A stretch of 64,000 bases of DNA from an uncultured Porphyromonadaceae bacterium (GCA_900542255.1 UQMR01000003.1:1-64000), one strand, 5' to 3'. Positions 46,178-56,245 are shown, counted from the first letter of the stretch. The notes: generated from the letters alone by a model not told the origin. A program made the numbers and translations.

Positions 46178-48925
46178 TTATTGTTGACGGTTGAAGAATT
46201 GGAATATCTCTTTCATGATTTCGTTGCGGCCTTCTTCCTCTATGATGGCCTCGATGGGAAATCCTACGGTGCAGCATTTATACACCCCGTTGTCATAGGC
46301 AACAGCCGCGCTGTCGTGGTTGCCGTATATCAGGAATGTGGCAGCTCCTTTGCCGGCCGGCAGCAGTACGTCGGTCTCTTCTACGGCGTAACATTTTTCA
46401 TTGGGACGGCCTTCCCAACGATATGTCGCGTGTCCGTATCCCGGTACTATGCTGCGCGCCAAGGTCTCTTTGTGTGATGGGTGCGACTCCCCCCACTGGT
46501 AGTGCAATACTTTTTGGGCAAAAAGCCGGGCTTTTTCGGTAGATACGGCTTCGTCCCAAATATCTCGGCCTACGTAGGCTCCGCTGATGAGCAATCGGCC
46601 TCCCGAGTCGCAGTAACCCGTAAGGGCATCTATTATCTCGGGCGTGAAGCAGGTGAAGTCGAGCCGTGTAGAGTCGTTGCCGAATATCGTGGTACGCTCC
46701 TTGCCCATGATAACATCTACATAGGGATAGTAGTCGAGTTTGACGATACCGTCGGCCACGGCTTCGTCAGAGGCCGAAAGGAACGAGTATCCCAGACGGG
46801 CTATCGCCTCGCCGTGTATGATGGGATAGTCGAACGTGTTGCCGGCTATACGTTTCCCCTCATAGTCGCCTTTGCTTGCACCGAAGCCCGGGTCATCGTC
46901 GCTTCGCCACTCTATCATGCGGTTATATTCGTATTGCTTCCCGGTGAAAGCAATCGTATGCCGGTACGGCACTCCGCCGTCTGTATCATGGTGAAAGCCT
47001 GCGTAGGTCCCGGTCGTGTCTTCCCATGCCAGCGGTGCGCATATACGGTCGAAGGCATTTACTATCATGACTGTCTCTTGCGAGCCTTGTGTACGGCGTG
47101 CCGAGAGTATCTCCGACGGGAAACTTTCGCCCCCGCTATTGAGTGCCGTAACGTAGAACGAGTAGGTTATGTCGGGGTCTAACGGCCTGCTATAACGGGG
47201 CTCGGTCGTGACCGTACCGTTGTCCCACCCATAATGGCCGCAGCGGGTATATACTTTGTAGCGGGTCGGGCTGGCGCTGGCCTCTGTCGTATCGGTTACG
47301 GCCTGCCATGTAAGTTCTATCTGGTCTACGCCTTTCCATTTCATGGCCATGTGGCTCACGGGCAGGGGTTGTACGACATAGGCCGTTCCGTCGCGTTGCG
47401 ACAGGTATTGTAGTATGCCCTTATATATGGCACGGCTCATGATGAACTTGAAGCGCGGGTCGAGTCCGTAGCGCATATCGGTGAAGTTCTGGTGCGACAT
47501 GGTTTCCAGCAACAGGGTGGGGACTTCTCCGATACGGGCTTCGGCATATCGTTTGTTGCGGTCTTCGCGCATCGTCCAACGAGGTTCTATACCTCCTATG
47601 TCTTGCGATATCTTGCCGAGGATACATTGTGCCAGTTTCTGCGATTGTGTGCGCCGGGTGCCGTTGGCGTAATAACGCTCTTTTTTGCCGCGTCCCGTGT
47701 AGTATATACCCATGCTTCCCACGATGGAATCGCCCGGCTCGTTGCCTGCATCGGAGTGGAAAGCCAGGGCAGCGTCGATGGGTATATGCAGCCCTATGCT
47801 GTCGGGGAGAATCTTGGAACCGCCGCACAAATAGTTGACCCAATACCCGCGTCCGCGCAGGTCGTCGTTGTAATCGTTGTCTCCCCCCGTGTCGGAATAG
47901 ATAGTGTCGGGAACGCCGGCCCATTGCATCCAGTATCGGGCAGCCTCGGTGTAGCGCGGATAACCGCTTACACTGGCCGTATGTATGTGTTTTGCTTTGG
48001 CGGGAGTCTTTTTCTTGCTTCTCTTTTTGCGGCGAGCCTCCCGTTTTTGTTGTGCTTTCAGGTTGTTGAGAGCCTCTTTGGTAGGCTTTCGGGGGGTGAG
48101 GCAGGGCTTGCGGGCGATATTGCCCATACCGCCTCCTATTTTTACGGCATCGGCGGTGATGGTACGTCCGGCCTTCCCCGAGTGGTTGTCTATAACCACG
48201 CGGTTGTCGCCGCCGGCTGCAAACTCAAATGTCCCCAAGTATATCCATGTGCCGCCGCCCATGGTCTGGTTGACCGAGAAAAGAGTTTCCCCTCCGGCAT
48301 GATGCACGGTATAGCGGGCATCGGTCGTGCTGTTCTTCATACTTTTGTATGATACATACACGGCATATTTGCCATCGGCCGTGACAGGTATGTGCCAGGT
48401 GATAGAGGCTGTGGCATCGCCTCCGACGGTTGTAGCGAGACGGTATGTACCTTCCTCGAAAGGGTTCATCCCGTCTTCATATCTCTCCCGCAGATGGGCA
48501 AATCCGGTTCCTGTACCATCTTCCCATAAACCGCTCTCTCGGTAGAGCCTATTCTCGGGGGTATCATTGTCTATAATGAATTCTATGGGGTTGGTGTCGC
48601 GTTCACGAGGCAAGAAAACGTATGCCCCGGCATTTTCGAGCATGGGTACGAGGTACGATAATACATAGTCGCTCGTGTGCAGGTCCTCGACCGTGCCCAG
48701 CAGCCTGGCGCGCTGCCACCTCCATTTGCCTTCGATTTGGTTGTAGTACATGCCGTGGCTGTTCCAGATGGCGAGATGTCGGCCGTACAGCCCTTCTGTG
48801 GGCAGGCATGTTTCCGATAGAGGTGTCACGATGGGGGCGCTTTCGGCTTTCTTGTCGGCAGCAGATGCGTAGGAGACCAACGAAGCAAGTGCAAAAGCGT
48901 ATATAATTGTTTTTTTACGAAGCAT
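46178..48925 (-). CDS. Secreted N-acetylmuramoyl-L-alanine amidase with golvesin-like and FN3 domains
   Basis: 915-residue protein with signal peptide [20 protein letters not shown]. The amidase_3 motifs are split: the first zinc His in IWNSHGMYY near 54 and the RxxDT-type RERDTN near 102, then a golvesin-like beta domain (about 160-260), then the second half with [13 protein letters not shown] near 392, and TLLLETMSH near 461 giving the catalytic Glu. An Arg/Lys-rich patch ([13 protein letters not shown]) near 300 precedes the second half. FN3-like repeats follow (about 550-640) and the C-terminus is a separate large domain. Similar proteins are often named xanthan lyase. The reaction fits removal of stem peptides from MurNAc. 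It is the first gene of the operon. Confidence 0.83.
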   Translation of the reverse strand: MLRKKTIIYAFALASLVSYASAADKKAESAPIVTPLSETCLPTEGLYGRHLAIWNSHGMYYNQIEGKWRWQRARLLGTVEDLHTSDYVLSYLVPMLENAGAYVFLPRERDTNPIEFIIDNDTPENRLYRESGLWEDGTGTGFAHLRERYEDGMNPFEEGTYRLATTVGGDATASITWHIPVTADGKYAVYVSYKSMKNSTTDARYTVHHAGGETLFSVNQTMGGGTWIYLGTFEFAAGGDNRVVIDNHSGKAGRTITADAVKIGGGMGNIARKPCLTPRKPTKEALNNLKAQQKREARRKKRSKKKTPAKAKHIHTASVSGYPRYTEAARYWMQWAGVPDTIYSDTGGDNDYNDDLRGRGYWVNYLCGGSKILPDSIGLHIPIDAALAFHSDAGNEPGDSIVGSMGIYYTGRGKKERYYANGTRRTQSQKLAQCILGKISQDIGGIEPRWTMREDRNKRYAEARIGEVPTLLLETMSHQNFTDMRYGLDPRFKFIMSRAIYKGILQYLSQRDGTAYVVQPLPVSHMAMKWKGVDQIELTWQAVTDTTEASASPTRYKVYTRCGHYGWDNGTVTTEPRYSRPLDPDITYSFYVTALNSGGESFPSEILSARRTQGSQETVMIVNAFDRICAPLAWEDTTGTYAGFHHDTDGGVPYRHTIAFTGKQYEYNRMIEWRSDDDPGFGASKGDYEGKRIAGNTFDYPIIHGEAIARLGYSFLSASDEAVADGIVKLDYYPYVDVIMGKERTTIFGNDSTRLDFTCFTPEIIDALTGYCDSGGRLLISGAYVGRDIWDEAVSTEKARLFAQKVLHYQWGESHPSHKETLARSIVPGYGHATYRWEGRPNEKCYAVEETDVLLPAGKGAATFLIYGNHDSAAVAYDNGVYKCCTVGFPIEAIIEEEGRNEIMKEIFQFFNRQQ

Positions 48926-48990
48926 GAAAATAGTATCTGTTTGGGAAGTAACGATTTATGATGTAACAGGTGGTGTTATGTACAGCATTA

Positions 48991-49022
48991 CAAACGTACG
49001 TAATTTTAGGTAAATCTGCAAA
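48991..49022 (-). promoter_or_regulatory. Promoter of the cell-wall salvage operon
   Basis: The minus strand has TTTG (49022-49019), 20 bases, then TACGTTTG (48998-48991), a near-consensus Bacteroidota promoter. The start would fall near 48985, giving a leader of about 60 bases before the amidase ATG. The -33 box abuts the terminator of the upstream phosphate transporter. Confidence 0.7.
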
Positions 49023-49025
49023 TAA

Positions 49026-49068
49026 GAAAACCCGAAAAGAGACTCTTTTACGACTCTTTCCGGGTTTC
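49026..49068 (-). terminator. Intrinsic terminator of the phosphate transporter
   Basis: The minus-strand stem AAACCCGGAAAGAG pairs with CTCTTTTCGGGTTT with one mismatch, followed by TCTTATTT. It lies 25 bases after the stop. Confidence 0.8.
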
Positions 49069-49092
49069 GATTATGGAGATAAAACAATAATC

Positions 49093-51330
49093 TTATGCCT
49101 TCTGGAACTTGCTGCTTACTTTTAGCAGGTTGATACTGAATGCGACAATGTTTTGCGACTCTTGCAGTATCGAGAGGAATACCATGTCGGCTTTTTTCGA
49201 GGCCGATGTCTCGCGCAAATGACGCATCTCGTCGCGTTTGATGTTCGATATGTTGCGTATGATATTGTTACCTTCGTTGTAGATGAGCACGTTGTTCTCG
49301 TCTTTCTCTTCTATGGCTTTCTTGCAGAGGGCGAGGAACGACACGATGCGGTCTGATGTCTCGGTGAACGAGTCGGCCTGTGCTTTGTCGATGGGCTCGA
49401 AGTTGTTGTCGATGTGCTCGAACGTAGGCTCTACCATGCGTTTCATGGCGTGGTATATGTCTAATGCTATCTCGTTGCCTTGTTGCAGGTACAGTCCTTT
49501 CTCTACCCAGTCGCGCTCTTTCATTTGCGAGAGTCCTATGGTACCTATGCGCCTTACGATATGCAATACCTGGCGTTCGGTCTTCACCTCGTTATAAGTT
49601 TTGCGCAGGAGACGGCTGTTGTCGTGGAGGAATCCGTCTATGGTGCGATTGTATATATCGGTACACCAATCGAAGAAGTTGGCATACTCTTCGCTGCTGT
49701 AACGGCGCATCAATGGGAGAGCTTCATCGGCATCTTGGTTATTGAGTACGATTTGAGCTGTCGACTCGCTTTCGTCGTGAACTTTCTTGTTGAATGAAAG
49801 CTGGCTGCGTACGATAATGAATAATATGATAGCCGTGAGAATAAATGTGGCTACGAAACCTCCGTAATAGAGGATGAGTGCAATTACGAAACAGCTTAGG
49901 AAGGCTGCTCCGGCGGTGACAAACCATCCGCCGATAACCGAAATTACACCCGTAATGCGGAATACGGCGCTTTCACGTCCCCAGGCACGGTCGGCAAGCG
50001 ACGAACCCATGGCTACCATGAAGGTTACGTATGTGGTAGAGAGGGGGAGTTTCAGCGAGGTACCGAGAGCGATGAGCAAGCTCGCCAATACGAGATTGAC
50101 AGCAGCTCTTACCAAGTCGAATGCTGCGCCGTCGGCTATGATGGCGTCGCTGTTATCGAATCTCGAAGCTACCCACCGTTTTACCGGAGCCGGGGTTATT
50201 TTTGTAACGGCATTGCCCATGCTTAGCGATATACGCACCAGTTGGCGTGCGATGGGCGAGGTGCCGAATCCTTCGTTGCCGGCGTTTTGGCGCGACAAGG
50301 CGATAGAGGTTTGCACCACTTTATGCGCCTTCTTCGAGGTGAACAATACGATTACCATTATGACGCCGGCTGCAATGAGAAATCCGATGGGGGTTTGTGC
50401 CGAGCTGCATAAAGAAGTCATCAGATAAGAGTCGGCTGCCAGGCCATTGGCATTGGCCGTAAAATCGGTGTAAGCAGAGTAGCCGGCCAAAGGTACACCT
50501 ATGAAGTTTACAAGGTCATTGCTGGCAAATGCGAGTGCCAAAGCAAATGTTCCCGCCATAACGACGATTTTGAGTACATTCACCTTGAAGAGTTGCAGGA
50601 TGAACATGATTACCGTCGATGCAACAAAGCATATCCCCATGATGGCAAACGTGTGAGCCTGTATAAACTGCTGTTTGTCGGGGGTCATGAGCGATGAGCC
50701 CTTTAAGCCTTGGAACAAGATAAAGTAGAAAATGGCCGTGATGGCAAAGCCTCCGAACAGGGCTCCGTAACGTTTGAGCTGTTGCGTATAATTGAATTTG
50801 AACAGCAGACGTACTAAATATTGTATTACTATACCGAAGAAGAATGCGATGGCCACCGATACAAAAATGGCTACTATAACAGAGAGTGCCTTATCGGTAT
50901 TGATGAGTTCGCCCAAACCATATATACCGTCCGATTGGTAGATTTTGATAAGCGCCAGGGCAAACGTACCGCCCAATAGCTCAAAGACCATCGAGACCGT
51001 GGTAGAGGTAGGTAGTCCCAAAGAGTTGAAAACATCGAGCAGAATGACATCCGTCAGCATTACAGCGAGCAGGATGCACATGATTTCATCGAAGTAGAAA
51101 TATTGCGGTTGGTAAATTCCGTGGCGGGCAATATCCATCATACCGTTGGAGAGGGATGCTCCGATGAAAATACCTATCGCCGCAATAATGAGAATTGTGC
51201 GAAATGATGCGGCTTTTGAGCCGATGGCAGATTGTAAAAAGTTTACAGCGTCGTTACTTACTCCGACCATCAGGTCGAATACGGCAATAATAAATAGTAT
51301 GCCTAAACAAATGAGGTAAATACTTTCCAT
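49093..51330 (-). CDS. PiT-family inorganic phosphate transporter with PhoU-like tail
   Basis: 745-residue inner-membrane protein. The N-terminal PiT half has VGVSNDAVNFLQSAIGSKAA near 23 and the TSTTVSMVFELLGG segment near 112. The second homologous half repeats the theme with FASNDLVNFIGVPLAG near 268 and LPLSTTYVTFMVAMGSSLAD near 425. The two Asn-Asp sites bind phosphate and the driving ion. Residues about 540-745 are a soluble helical region resembling PhoU, which would sense or gate transport. This long form is the usual Bacteroidales arrangement. It is transcribed alone, with a terminator after it. Confidence 0.9.
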   Translation of the reverse strand: MESIYLICLGILFIIAVFDLMVGVSNDAVNFLQSAIGSKAASFRTILIIAAIGIFIGASLSNGMMDIARHGIYQPQYFYFDEIMCILLAVMLTDVILLDVFNSLGLPTSTTVSMVFELLGGTFALALIKIYQSDGIYGLGELINTDKALSVIVAIFVSVAIAFFFGIVIQYLVRLLFKFNYTQQLKRYGALFGGFAITAIFYFILFQGLKGSSLMTPDKQQFIQAHTFAIMGICFVASTVIMFILQLFKVNVLKIVVMAGTFALALAFASNDLVNFIGVPLAGYSAYTDFTANANGLAADSYLMTSLCSSAQTPIGFLIAAGVIMVIVLFTSKKAHKVVQTSIALSRQNAGNEGFGTSPIARQLVRISLSMGNAVTKITPAPVKRWVASRFDNSDAIIADGAAFDLVRAAVNLVLASLLIALGTSLKLPLSTTYVTFMVAMGSSLADRAWGRESAVFRITGVISVIGGWFVTAGAAFLSCFVIALILYYGGFVATFILTAIILFIIVRSQLSFNKKVHDESESTAQIVLNNQDADEALPLMRRYSSEEYANFFDWCTDIYNRTIDGFLHDNSRLLRKTYNEVKTERQVLHIVRRIGTIGLSQMKERDWVEKGLYLQQGNEIALDIYHAMKRMVEPTFEHIDNNFEPIDKAQADSFTETSDRIVSFLALCKKAIEEKDENNVLIYNEGNNIIRNISNIKRDEMRHLRETSASKKADMVFLSILQESQNIVAFSINLLKVSSKFQKA

Positions 51331-51458
51331 AGAAAGCTGAATTGTGTGATGTCCTTGAAAATACAGGGTGCAAAATAAGAAAAATAATGTTACAATCCTG
51401 TTACAAAATGGTAACTATTGCGTGTCTTAATTTCGCCGGAATTACATCGTATAAGATA

Positions 51459-51503
51459 CAAAAAAATGGGATATATTCCCTTAACGAAAGAAATATATCC
51501 CAT
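51459..51503 (-). terminator. Terminator of the alpha-amylase gene
   Basis: The minus-strand ATGGGATATATT and AATATATCCCAT form a 12-bp stem followed by seven T. It lies 37 bases after the amylase stop. Confidence 0.8.
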
Positions 51504-51539
51504 CGGTTGTGCGACGATTTGTTATGTCGCAGTGTTACG

Positions 51540-54218
51540 TTATTGTACGATGGCTTTGTTGCCATTGACGATATACATGCCGCGTGCCAATCCTTTTATC
51601 ATGTTGAGCCCTTTCGTGGCTTCGACAACCCGTACCAGTCGCCCGTCTATACCATATATATATAGTGTTTGGGCATGTGGCGTGTCTACGTACAGATTAT
51701 TCCCGCGGGTGAATATAACGAGCTGTTTGCTTGTCTCGGCTGCTATTGTTATTGAGGTGCAGGCGGTTGTGATGGTTTTGCTGTATCCGTCTACCGTATA
51801 GTAAGCAGCGTCTTCACACTCAAATCCGGGGTCGCCTTGGGTTTGGTTGCCGCTACCGTCGCTGAAAAGAACATACCATTGTGCGGTAGAGTTGATGATA
51901 TCGGCATCCTCAGGCAGAGAGTATTTATATATATTGTTACCCAGCGATGTGCAAGCGGTTCCCGGCCATGCCCCGGTTACCATGACTACGCCATCGGTGC
52001 TATTATAATATATGTATGCGTAGACGCGGGTACCCCAATGAGAAGGTTTCTCGAAGAATATGCATTGTTCGTTACCGCTGATGCAAGGCTCTATGACAGG
52101 TTCATCGCCTCCACCTACATCTCCACTGCCGGGGAGAGGACCTTCGTTGCTTGTATCTTCTTCTTCGGTACCGTCATAAGCCGGTTGTTCGGTCGTTACG
52201 GGTGCCGTGTCGTAGAGCCATTTGCCGTCCTCGCCGACCTTGCCCGGAGCAGGCGTCTTGTCGGTATTGAGTACGTAAATGCGCATGTTGCCTTTTCCTG
52301 AGCAGGTGGCTGTGAGGGTATTGTCGGTTACAACCTCTGTTTTGCCGGTGATGGCGTCTACGTATGTACCGTTTTCTATGCCTGTAAAGGTAGCATTGCC
52401 CGATATGGTGACAAGTACGTAGCTGTCGGTGGTGCTATCGGTATAGCGGCGTTTGAATGCGTATGAGCCGCTGCAACCGTCGAGGCTGTATTGTCCTTTG
52501 CGCAGTGCCGGGATGGCCATACGTATGCGGTTGAGACGTTGTATGTGCAGTGCCAGAGGGTAGTTTAGTGTAGCATTTATGTTACCTTGGGCATTTTCCC
52601 AATCGGCAAAGTCGTTGACGGTAACATCACCCTTGATATAACCGCCGAAGTAAGCGCGTCCCGACTCTTTCAGAGGTATACCGTTGGGGCCGCCGGGCTC
52701 TATAAGGCTGCCTTTTCTGAACTCTATCTCGCTACCGTAGTAGAGGCAGGGTATGCCGCGGTAGGTAAACATGAGTGCGAGGTTCTCGGCCCATGCGTCG
52801 GTACCTTGTGCAAAACGTTGGCTCTCGGGGGCGCCGTTGGGGGCGTAGTCGTGTGAGTCTACATATACAACGTTGAAGGTGGCATCGTTGTAATATTTGT
52901 CATTCTGGGGCTGAGCGACGTTCCATGCCTCGCCAATGCTCCTGAAATTGTGGTGCATGGTGAAATCAATGATGTTGAGTCCCGAGTTTTGGCTGTAATC
53001 GGGGGTATGGTAGCTGTTGCCTTCCAGAAATGCGTTTTCCGAGGTGCGTTGTGCATTTATTTCTCCATCGCCATCGGCCGAAGCCCAAACCGATACATGG
53101 TTGGTATGTGTGCGGCAGGCATCTCCTTCCATGGCAACGATGTTGTCCCAAGATTCTGCGTTATCGTCCCACTCATAGTCTGTGTCTTCTTTCCATGTAT
53201 AGTATAGCGGCGATAGGCAGGGTTGCTCCCGGTACCATATTGAGCTGTAACGGGCACAAACCTCGGCAAACATGTAGAACGGGCATCCGTTCAGCCGTTT
53301 GTCCTTGTATTGCTCGGCCACCTCATGAAATGCGGGTATAAAAGCCTTGTTGAAGGTAAGACGGGGTATATGGCCGCCGGTATCGATGCGGAAGCCGTCT
53401 ACGCCCATGGCGATGAATTGTGAGTAACAATCAATCAGATAATTGTATACCGCCGGATTTTCGGTGTTCAAGTCGACGCAGTCGCCGGCTATCTGTCCGA
53501 ACCATCGTCCCGGTTCGTCCCAGTTCCATCCCGTACCCAAGTGGTGCCAGTAGTTGTGATTGTCGTAGTTGACACCCGTGGTATTTTTCATTTGTGAGAG
53601 GCGCGCCGAGTATTGGGCAGCTCCCGGCAGGTCGCTGTAATTATCGGGCAGGCGACCTCCGTCTTTCTCGGTGATAGGTATCATACAGTCGTTTATATCG
53701 GCCTGTACGCCATCCCAATCGCGAGTAAATAACGGGCACAGATTGGCTTCGCCGAAGTTTCCTGTATGATTCAGCACTATATCGAGGATGATTTTCATTC
53801 CTCTCGCGTGTGCCTCATCTATCAGGGTTTGGAAACTTACATCGTCCGACTCGTACCGGTGGTCTACTTTGCTCATGTCATGAGCGTGATAGCCATGGTA
53901 GTCGTATCCCGAAGCATTTTCTACTACCGGTGTTATCCATACGGCTGTGAAACCCAACGCCTTGATGTAATCGAGTTTCTCAATAAGCCCTTTGAAGTCG
54001 CCTCGCCAAGCCGGGTCGCCGGGGTTATTGCCGTCCCAGCAATGGGTGTTGTTCGAGGGGTCTCCATCGTAAAACCGGGTGGTCATGACAAAATAGATGG
54101 TTTCGTCACGGAAATCGGTGCGCTCACCTACGAACGCACTTGCTGCTCTTGTGCAGAGACTTGTGCACAGAGCAATTAAAAGTAGCAGATTACGTGTAGT
54201 GTAAACAGTGCTTTTCAT
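51540..54218 (-). CDS. Secreted GH13 alpha-amylase with starch-binding and C-terminal sorting-like domains
   Basis: 892-residue extracytoplasmic alpha-amylase. Signal peptide ends near residue 28 (AASA). GH13 regions are present: DIVLNHTGN near 146-154, the nucleophile Asp279 in DGFRIDTGG, the acid Glu319 in FAEVCAR, and the third acid Asp457 in VDSHD. A C-terminal beta domain of GH13 follows. Residues about 715-800 look like a CBM26-type starch-binding module (WGTRVYAYIYYNSTDG, WPGTACTSLGNNIYKY). The last 60 residues (LYIYGIDGRLVRVV, then GLARGMYIVNGNKAIV) resemble a T9SS type A sorting domain. It is alone, with its own promoter box at 54243. Confidence 0.91.
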   Translation of the reverse strand: MKSTVYTTRNLLLLIALCTSLCTRAASAFVGERTDFRDETIYFVMTTRFYDGDPSNNTHCWDGNNPGDPAWRGDFKGLIEKLDYIKALGFTAVWITPVVENASGYDYHGYHAHDMSKVDHRYESDDVSFQTLIDEAHARGMKIILDIVLNHTGNFGEANLCPLFTRDWDGVQADINDCMIPITEKDGGRLPDNYSDLPGAAQYSARLSQMKNTTGVNYDNHNYWHHLGTGWNWDEPGRWFGQIAGDCVDLNTENPAVYNYLIDCYSQFIAMGVDGFRIDTGGHIPRLTFNKAFIPAFHEVAEQYKDKRLNGCPFYMFAEVCARYSSIWYREQPCLSPLYYTWKEDTDYEWDDNAESWDNIVAMEGDACRTHTNHVSVWASADGDGEINAQRTSENAFLEGNSYHTPDYSQNSGLNIIDFTMHHNFRSIGEAWNVAQPQNDKYYNDATFNVVYVDSHDYAPNGAPESQRFAQGTDAWAENLALMFTYRGIPCLYYGSEIEFRKGSLIEPGGPNGIPLKESGRAYFGGYIKGDVTVNDFADWENAQGNINATLNYPLALHIQRLNRIRMAIPALRKGQYSLDGCSGSYAFKRRYTDSTTDSYVLVTISGNATFTGIENGTYVDAITGKTEVVTDNTLTATCSGKGNMRIYVLNTDKTPAPGKVGEDGKWLYDTAPVTTEQPAYDGTEEEDTSNEGPLPGSGDVGGGDEPVIEPCISGNEQCIFFEKPSHWGTRVYAYIYYNSTDGVVMVTGAWPGTACTSLGNNIYKYSLPEDADIINSTAQWYVLFSDGSGNQTQGDPGFECEDAAYYTVDGYSKTITTACTSITIAAETSKQLVIFTRGNNLYVDTPHAQTLYIYGIDGRLVRVVEATKGLNMIKGLARGMYIVNGNKAIVQ

Positions 54219-54242
54219 AGAATAATAGTTTTAAGTTTTTTG

Positions 54243-54250
54243 CAAAACTA
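54243..54250 (-). promoter_or_regulatory. Amylase -7 box
   Basis: The complement is TAGTTTTG, fitting TAnnTTTG, 25 bases upstream of the start. No clear -33 TTTG. Confidence 0.45.
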
Positions 54251-54327
54251 TAATAATGAAATGAACAGAAAAAAAGTGAATGAATACAAATTGAGAATTT
54301 ATTAATGCAATCGTTTTCGTTACCGCC

Positions 54328-55761
54328 CTATCTTTTGATATTTTGTATAACTTCATTGAGTATTGGCAATTGTATATGGCGGTTGACAATCCAATAGAAG
54401 AGAATACATATCGATGCTTGCAGGATGAATAGCAGGTAAATATTGTCGACGAAAAACGATACGGGGTAGGCGAAGCATATCATGAGTAGGCTGATACCGC
54501 ACGAGGGCATAATGTCGTGCAGCTGCTGATGCCACGGATAGCCTACCTGCCGGCCTATGAAGATGATGCTTGCCACATACACAAGTGCGCGGGTGGCAAC
54601 CATTCCCCACATGAGTTGTATGATGGGCAGATGCCATGTACATGCCAATACGATGACGAAAAGTATTATTTTGAATATTTCGAGTCGTAGTACCGTGCGG
54701 CTGTTGCCCGCTATGCGGATATAGTTGCCGTTGACCGTAGAAAGGATACTGAAAATACCTGCTATCAGCAGGAGCGAGAACATCGGTATGGAGGCTGCCC
54801 ACTTGTCGCCGAGCAATATCAGTACAAACGGGCGTGCCATAAAGGCCAACCCTATCAGGGTGGGAAAGGCGATAAATGCCGTCAGTTGCATTGTCTTGCG
54901 GTAGCTGCGCAACAGCCGCGTCTTATCGTGTTGCAGATTGCTGAATATGGTATAGGTGCTGTTCTGTATAACTCCGCTGATGGCCGTTATTCCCATATTG
55001 CTCCATTTGTCGGCTTGGGTGTAGTACCCGAGGTCCCGGTTGGAGTAGATGCGTCCTATGATAGCCGAGTAGAGATTGAGAAATAAAACATTCAGTACGT
55101 TGGCAATCATCAGATTGGAGCCGAAGGCAAACATCTCTTTGAATGACTTTGCCGAAAATACGAGCCGAGGACGCCATTTGCCCAATATCCATTGCAAGAT
55201 GGTCTTTACAAGGCTTTGTGTCACTGTTTGTGCTACCAGTGCCCACACGCCGCCTCCGGCAAGGGCTATGGCCAAGGCTGCTATTCCCGATGTCACTATG
55301 GCAATGATATTGATAAGGGTTATCTTCTTGAAGTCTATCTCTTTTACAAACTTGGCATTTTGTATGAGACATAGTGCATTGAGAATGAATACAATGAAAA
55401 GTACACGCGATACCGGGATGAGGAGCGGCTCTCCAAAGAAACGGGCTATCAGCGGGGCGCAGGCATATCCTGCCGCATAAAGTATGAGGGCTATGACGAG
55501 GTTGTAGTAGAAAACCGTGTTATAGTCGTCGTCGGTGATGTCGGTTTTCCTCACAAGGGCATAAGAGAAGCCGCTATCGGTGAGTGCCGACGACAGAGCC
55601 GTGAAAATAGCGAGCGCACCTATCAACCCGTATTCGGCCGCTCCCAATAGCCGGGCCAGGGCAATGCTTATGGCTACCGCTATAAGTTGTGCTCCTATGC
55701 GGTCTACAATGTTCCATACAAAGGCCTGGCGGGTCTTTTGTTGCAGCTCAGTTTCGTTCAC
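54328..55761 (-). CDS. Polysaccharide flippase (Wzx/MATE-like)
   Basis: 477-residue inner-membrane protein with about 12-14 helices of the polysaccharide biosynthesis/oligosaccharide flippase type. Landmarks are LARLLGAAEYGLIGALAIF near residue 35, ALTDSGFSYALVRKTDIT near 59 and KFVKEIDFKKITLI near 137. It probably moves lipid-linked glycans across the membrane. The start is a GTG (GTGAACGAAACTG) overlapping the preceding DUF3783 stop by 4 bases; there is no ATG in the first 200 codons in a sensible place. No other polysaccharide gene is nearby, so its glycan is not indicated. Confidence 0.87.
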   Translation of the reverse strand: MNETELQQKTRQAFVWNIVDRIGAQLIAVAISIALARLLGAAEYGLIGALAIFTALSSALTDSGFSYALVRKTDITDDDYNTVFYYNLVIALILYAAGYACAPLIARFFGEPLLIPVSRVLFIVFILNALCLIQNAKFVKEIDFKKITLINIIAIVTSGIAALAIALAGGGVWALVAQTVTQSLVKTILQWILGKWRPRLVFSAKSFKEMFAFGSNLMIANVLNVLFLNLYSAIIGRIYSNRDLGYYTQADKWSNMGITAISGVIQNSTYTIFSNLQHDKTRLLRSYRKTMQLTAFIAFPTLIGLAFMARPFVLILLGDKWAASIPMFSLLLIAGIFSILSTVNGNYIRIAGNSRTVLRLEIFKIILFVIVLACTWHLPIIQLMWGMVATRALVYVASIIFIGRQVGYPWHQQLHDIMPSCGISLLMICFAYPVSFFVDNIYLLFILQASICILFYWIVNRHIQLPILNEVIQNIKR

Positions 55762-56138
55762 GGCTTCATGTATGCTTCAAAAGCGCGGCGTTCGCGTGCC
55801 AGCTCTTCATATAGCTGCAACGTGTTCCAGTGTATGTTGGTAGGGGTAAGAGCTGCTTTCAGGAAAACAGGTGTGATACCGGCTTTGCGGTATGCGTCTA
55901 AAAAATGGTCGAGAGTATTGCCTTCAAAATTTTTCAGCAACATCATTTCCTCTTTGAAAGCATTGCCGGTAAAGGGGAGGCCTATTCGTTCAAACCCCGG
56001 GTTTCCGGTCATGAAACCGAGGCGTTCAAGGTAGTCGCGCGGCTCTATGTGGCGGCATTTTATGTGCAGCCCGGCGCATAATTGTTCTATGGCTTCCCCT
56101 TTGGGAGTGTGTAGGTTGTAGAGAAATACTTCGGCCAT
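55758..56138 (-). CDS. DUF3783 family protein
   Basis: 126-residue cytoplasmic protein that looks like the small DUF3783 family. The start is the ATG at 56138 (MAEVFLYNLHTPKGEAIEQL), since residues before it read through the 16-bp inverted repeat. Family-like segments are the C-terminal MMLLKNFEGNTLDHFLDAYRK and IPVFLKAALTPTNIHW-like region. The function is unknown. Its stop codon overlaps the GTG start of the flippase, so the two are cotranslated. Confidence 0.75.
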   Translation of the reverse strand: MAEVFLYNLHTPKGEAIEQLCAGLHIKCRHIEPRDYLERLGFMTGNPGFERIGLPFTGNAFKEEMMLLKNFEGNTLDHFLDAYRKAGITPVFLKAALTPTNIHWNTLQLYEELARERRAFEAYMKP

Positions 56139-56161
56139 GGCAATAAAGTTTTTGTGGATAT

Positions 56162-56225
56162 GCCGGCGTGCAAGGCGGTGCGTGTCCGATAGAGACAGGG
56201 CAGGTAAAACGCCTTGCACGCCGGC
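56162..56225. repeat. 16-bp perfect inverted repeat between metG and the DUF3783 gene
   Basis: GCCGGCGTGCAAGGCG (56162-56177) and CGCCTTGCACGCCGGC (56210-56225) enclose 32 bases, and the loop itself contains TGTC and GACA arms. It begins 20 bases after the metG stop. No T-run follows on the minus strand, so it may be a structural or processing element as much as a terminator. Confidence 0.8.
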
Positions 56226-56245
56226 TGGATAGGTTGGGGGAATGA

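Noticed and set aside
46178..48925. Xanthan lyase as the function of the secreted 915-residue protein
   Set aside because: The amidase_3 zinc and Glu motifs and the operon context fit peptidoglycan hydrolysis better. The golvesin-like region alone is not evidence of lyase activity.
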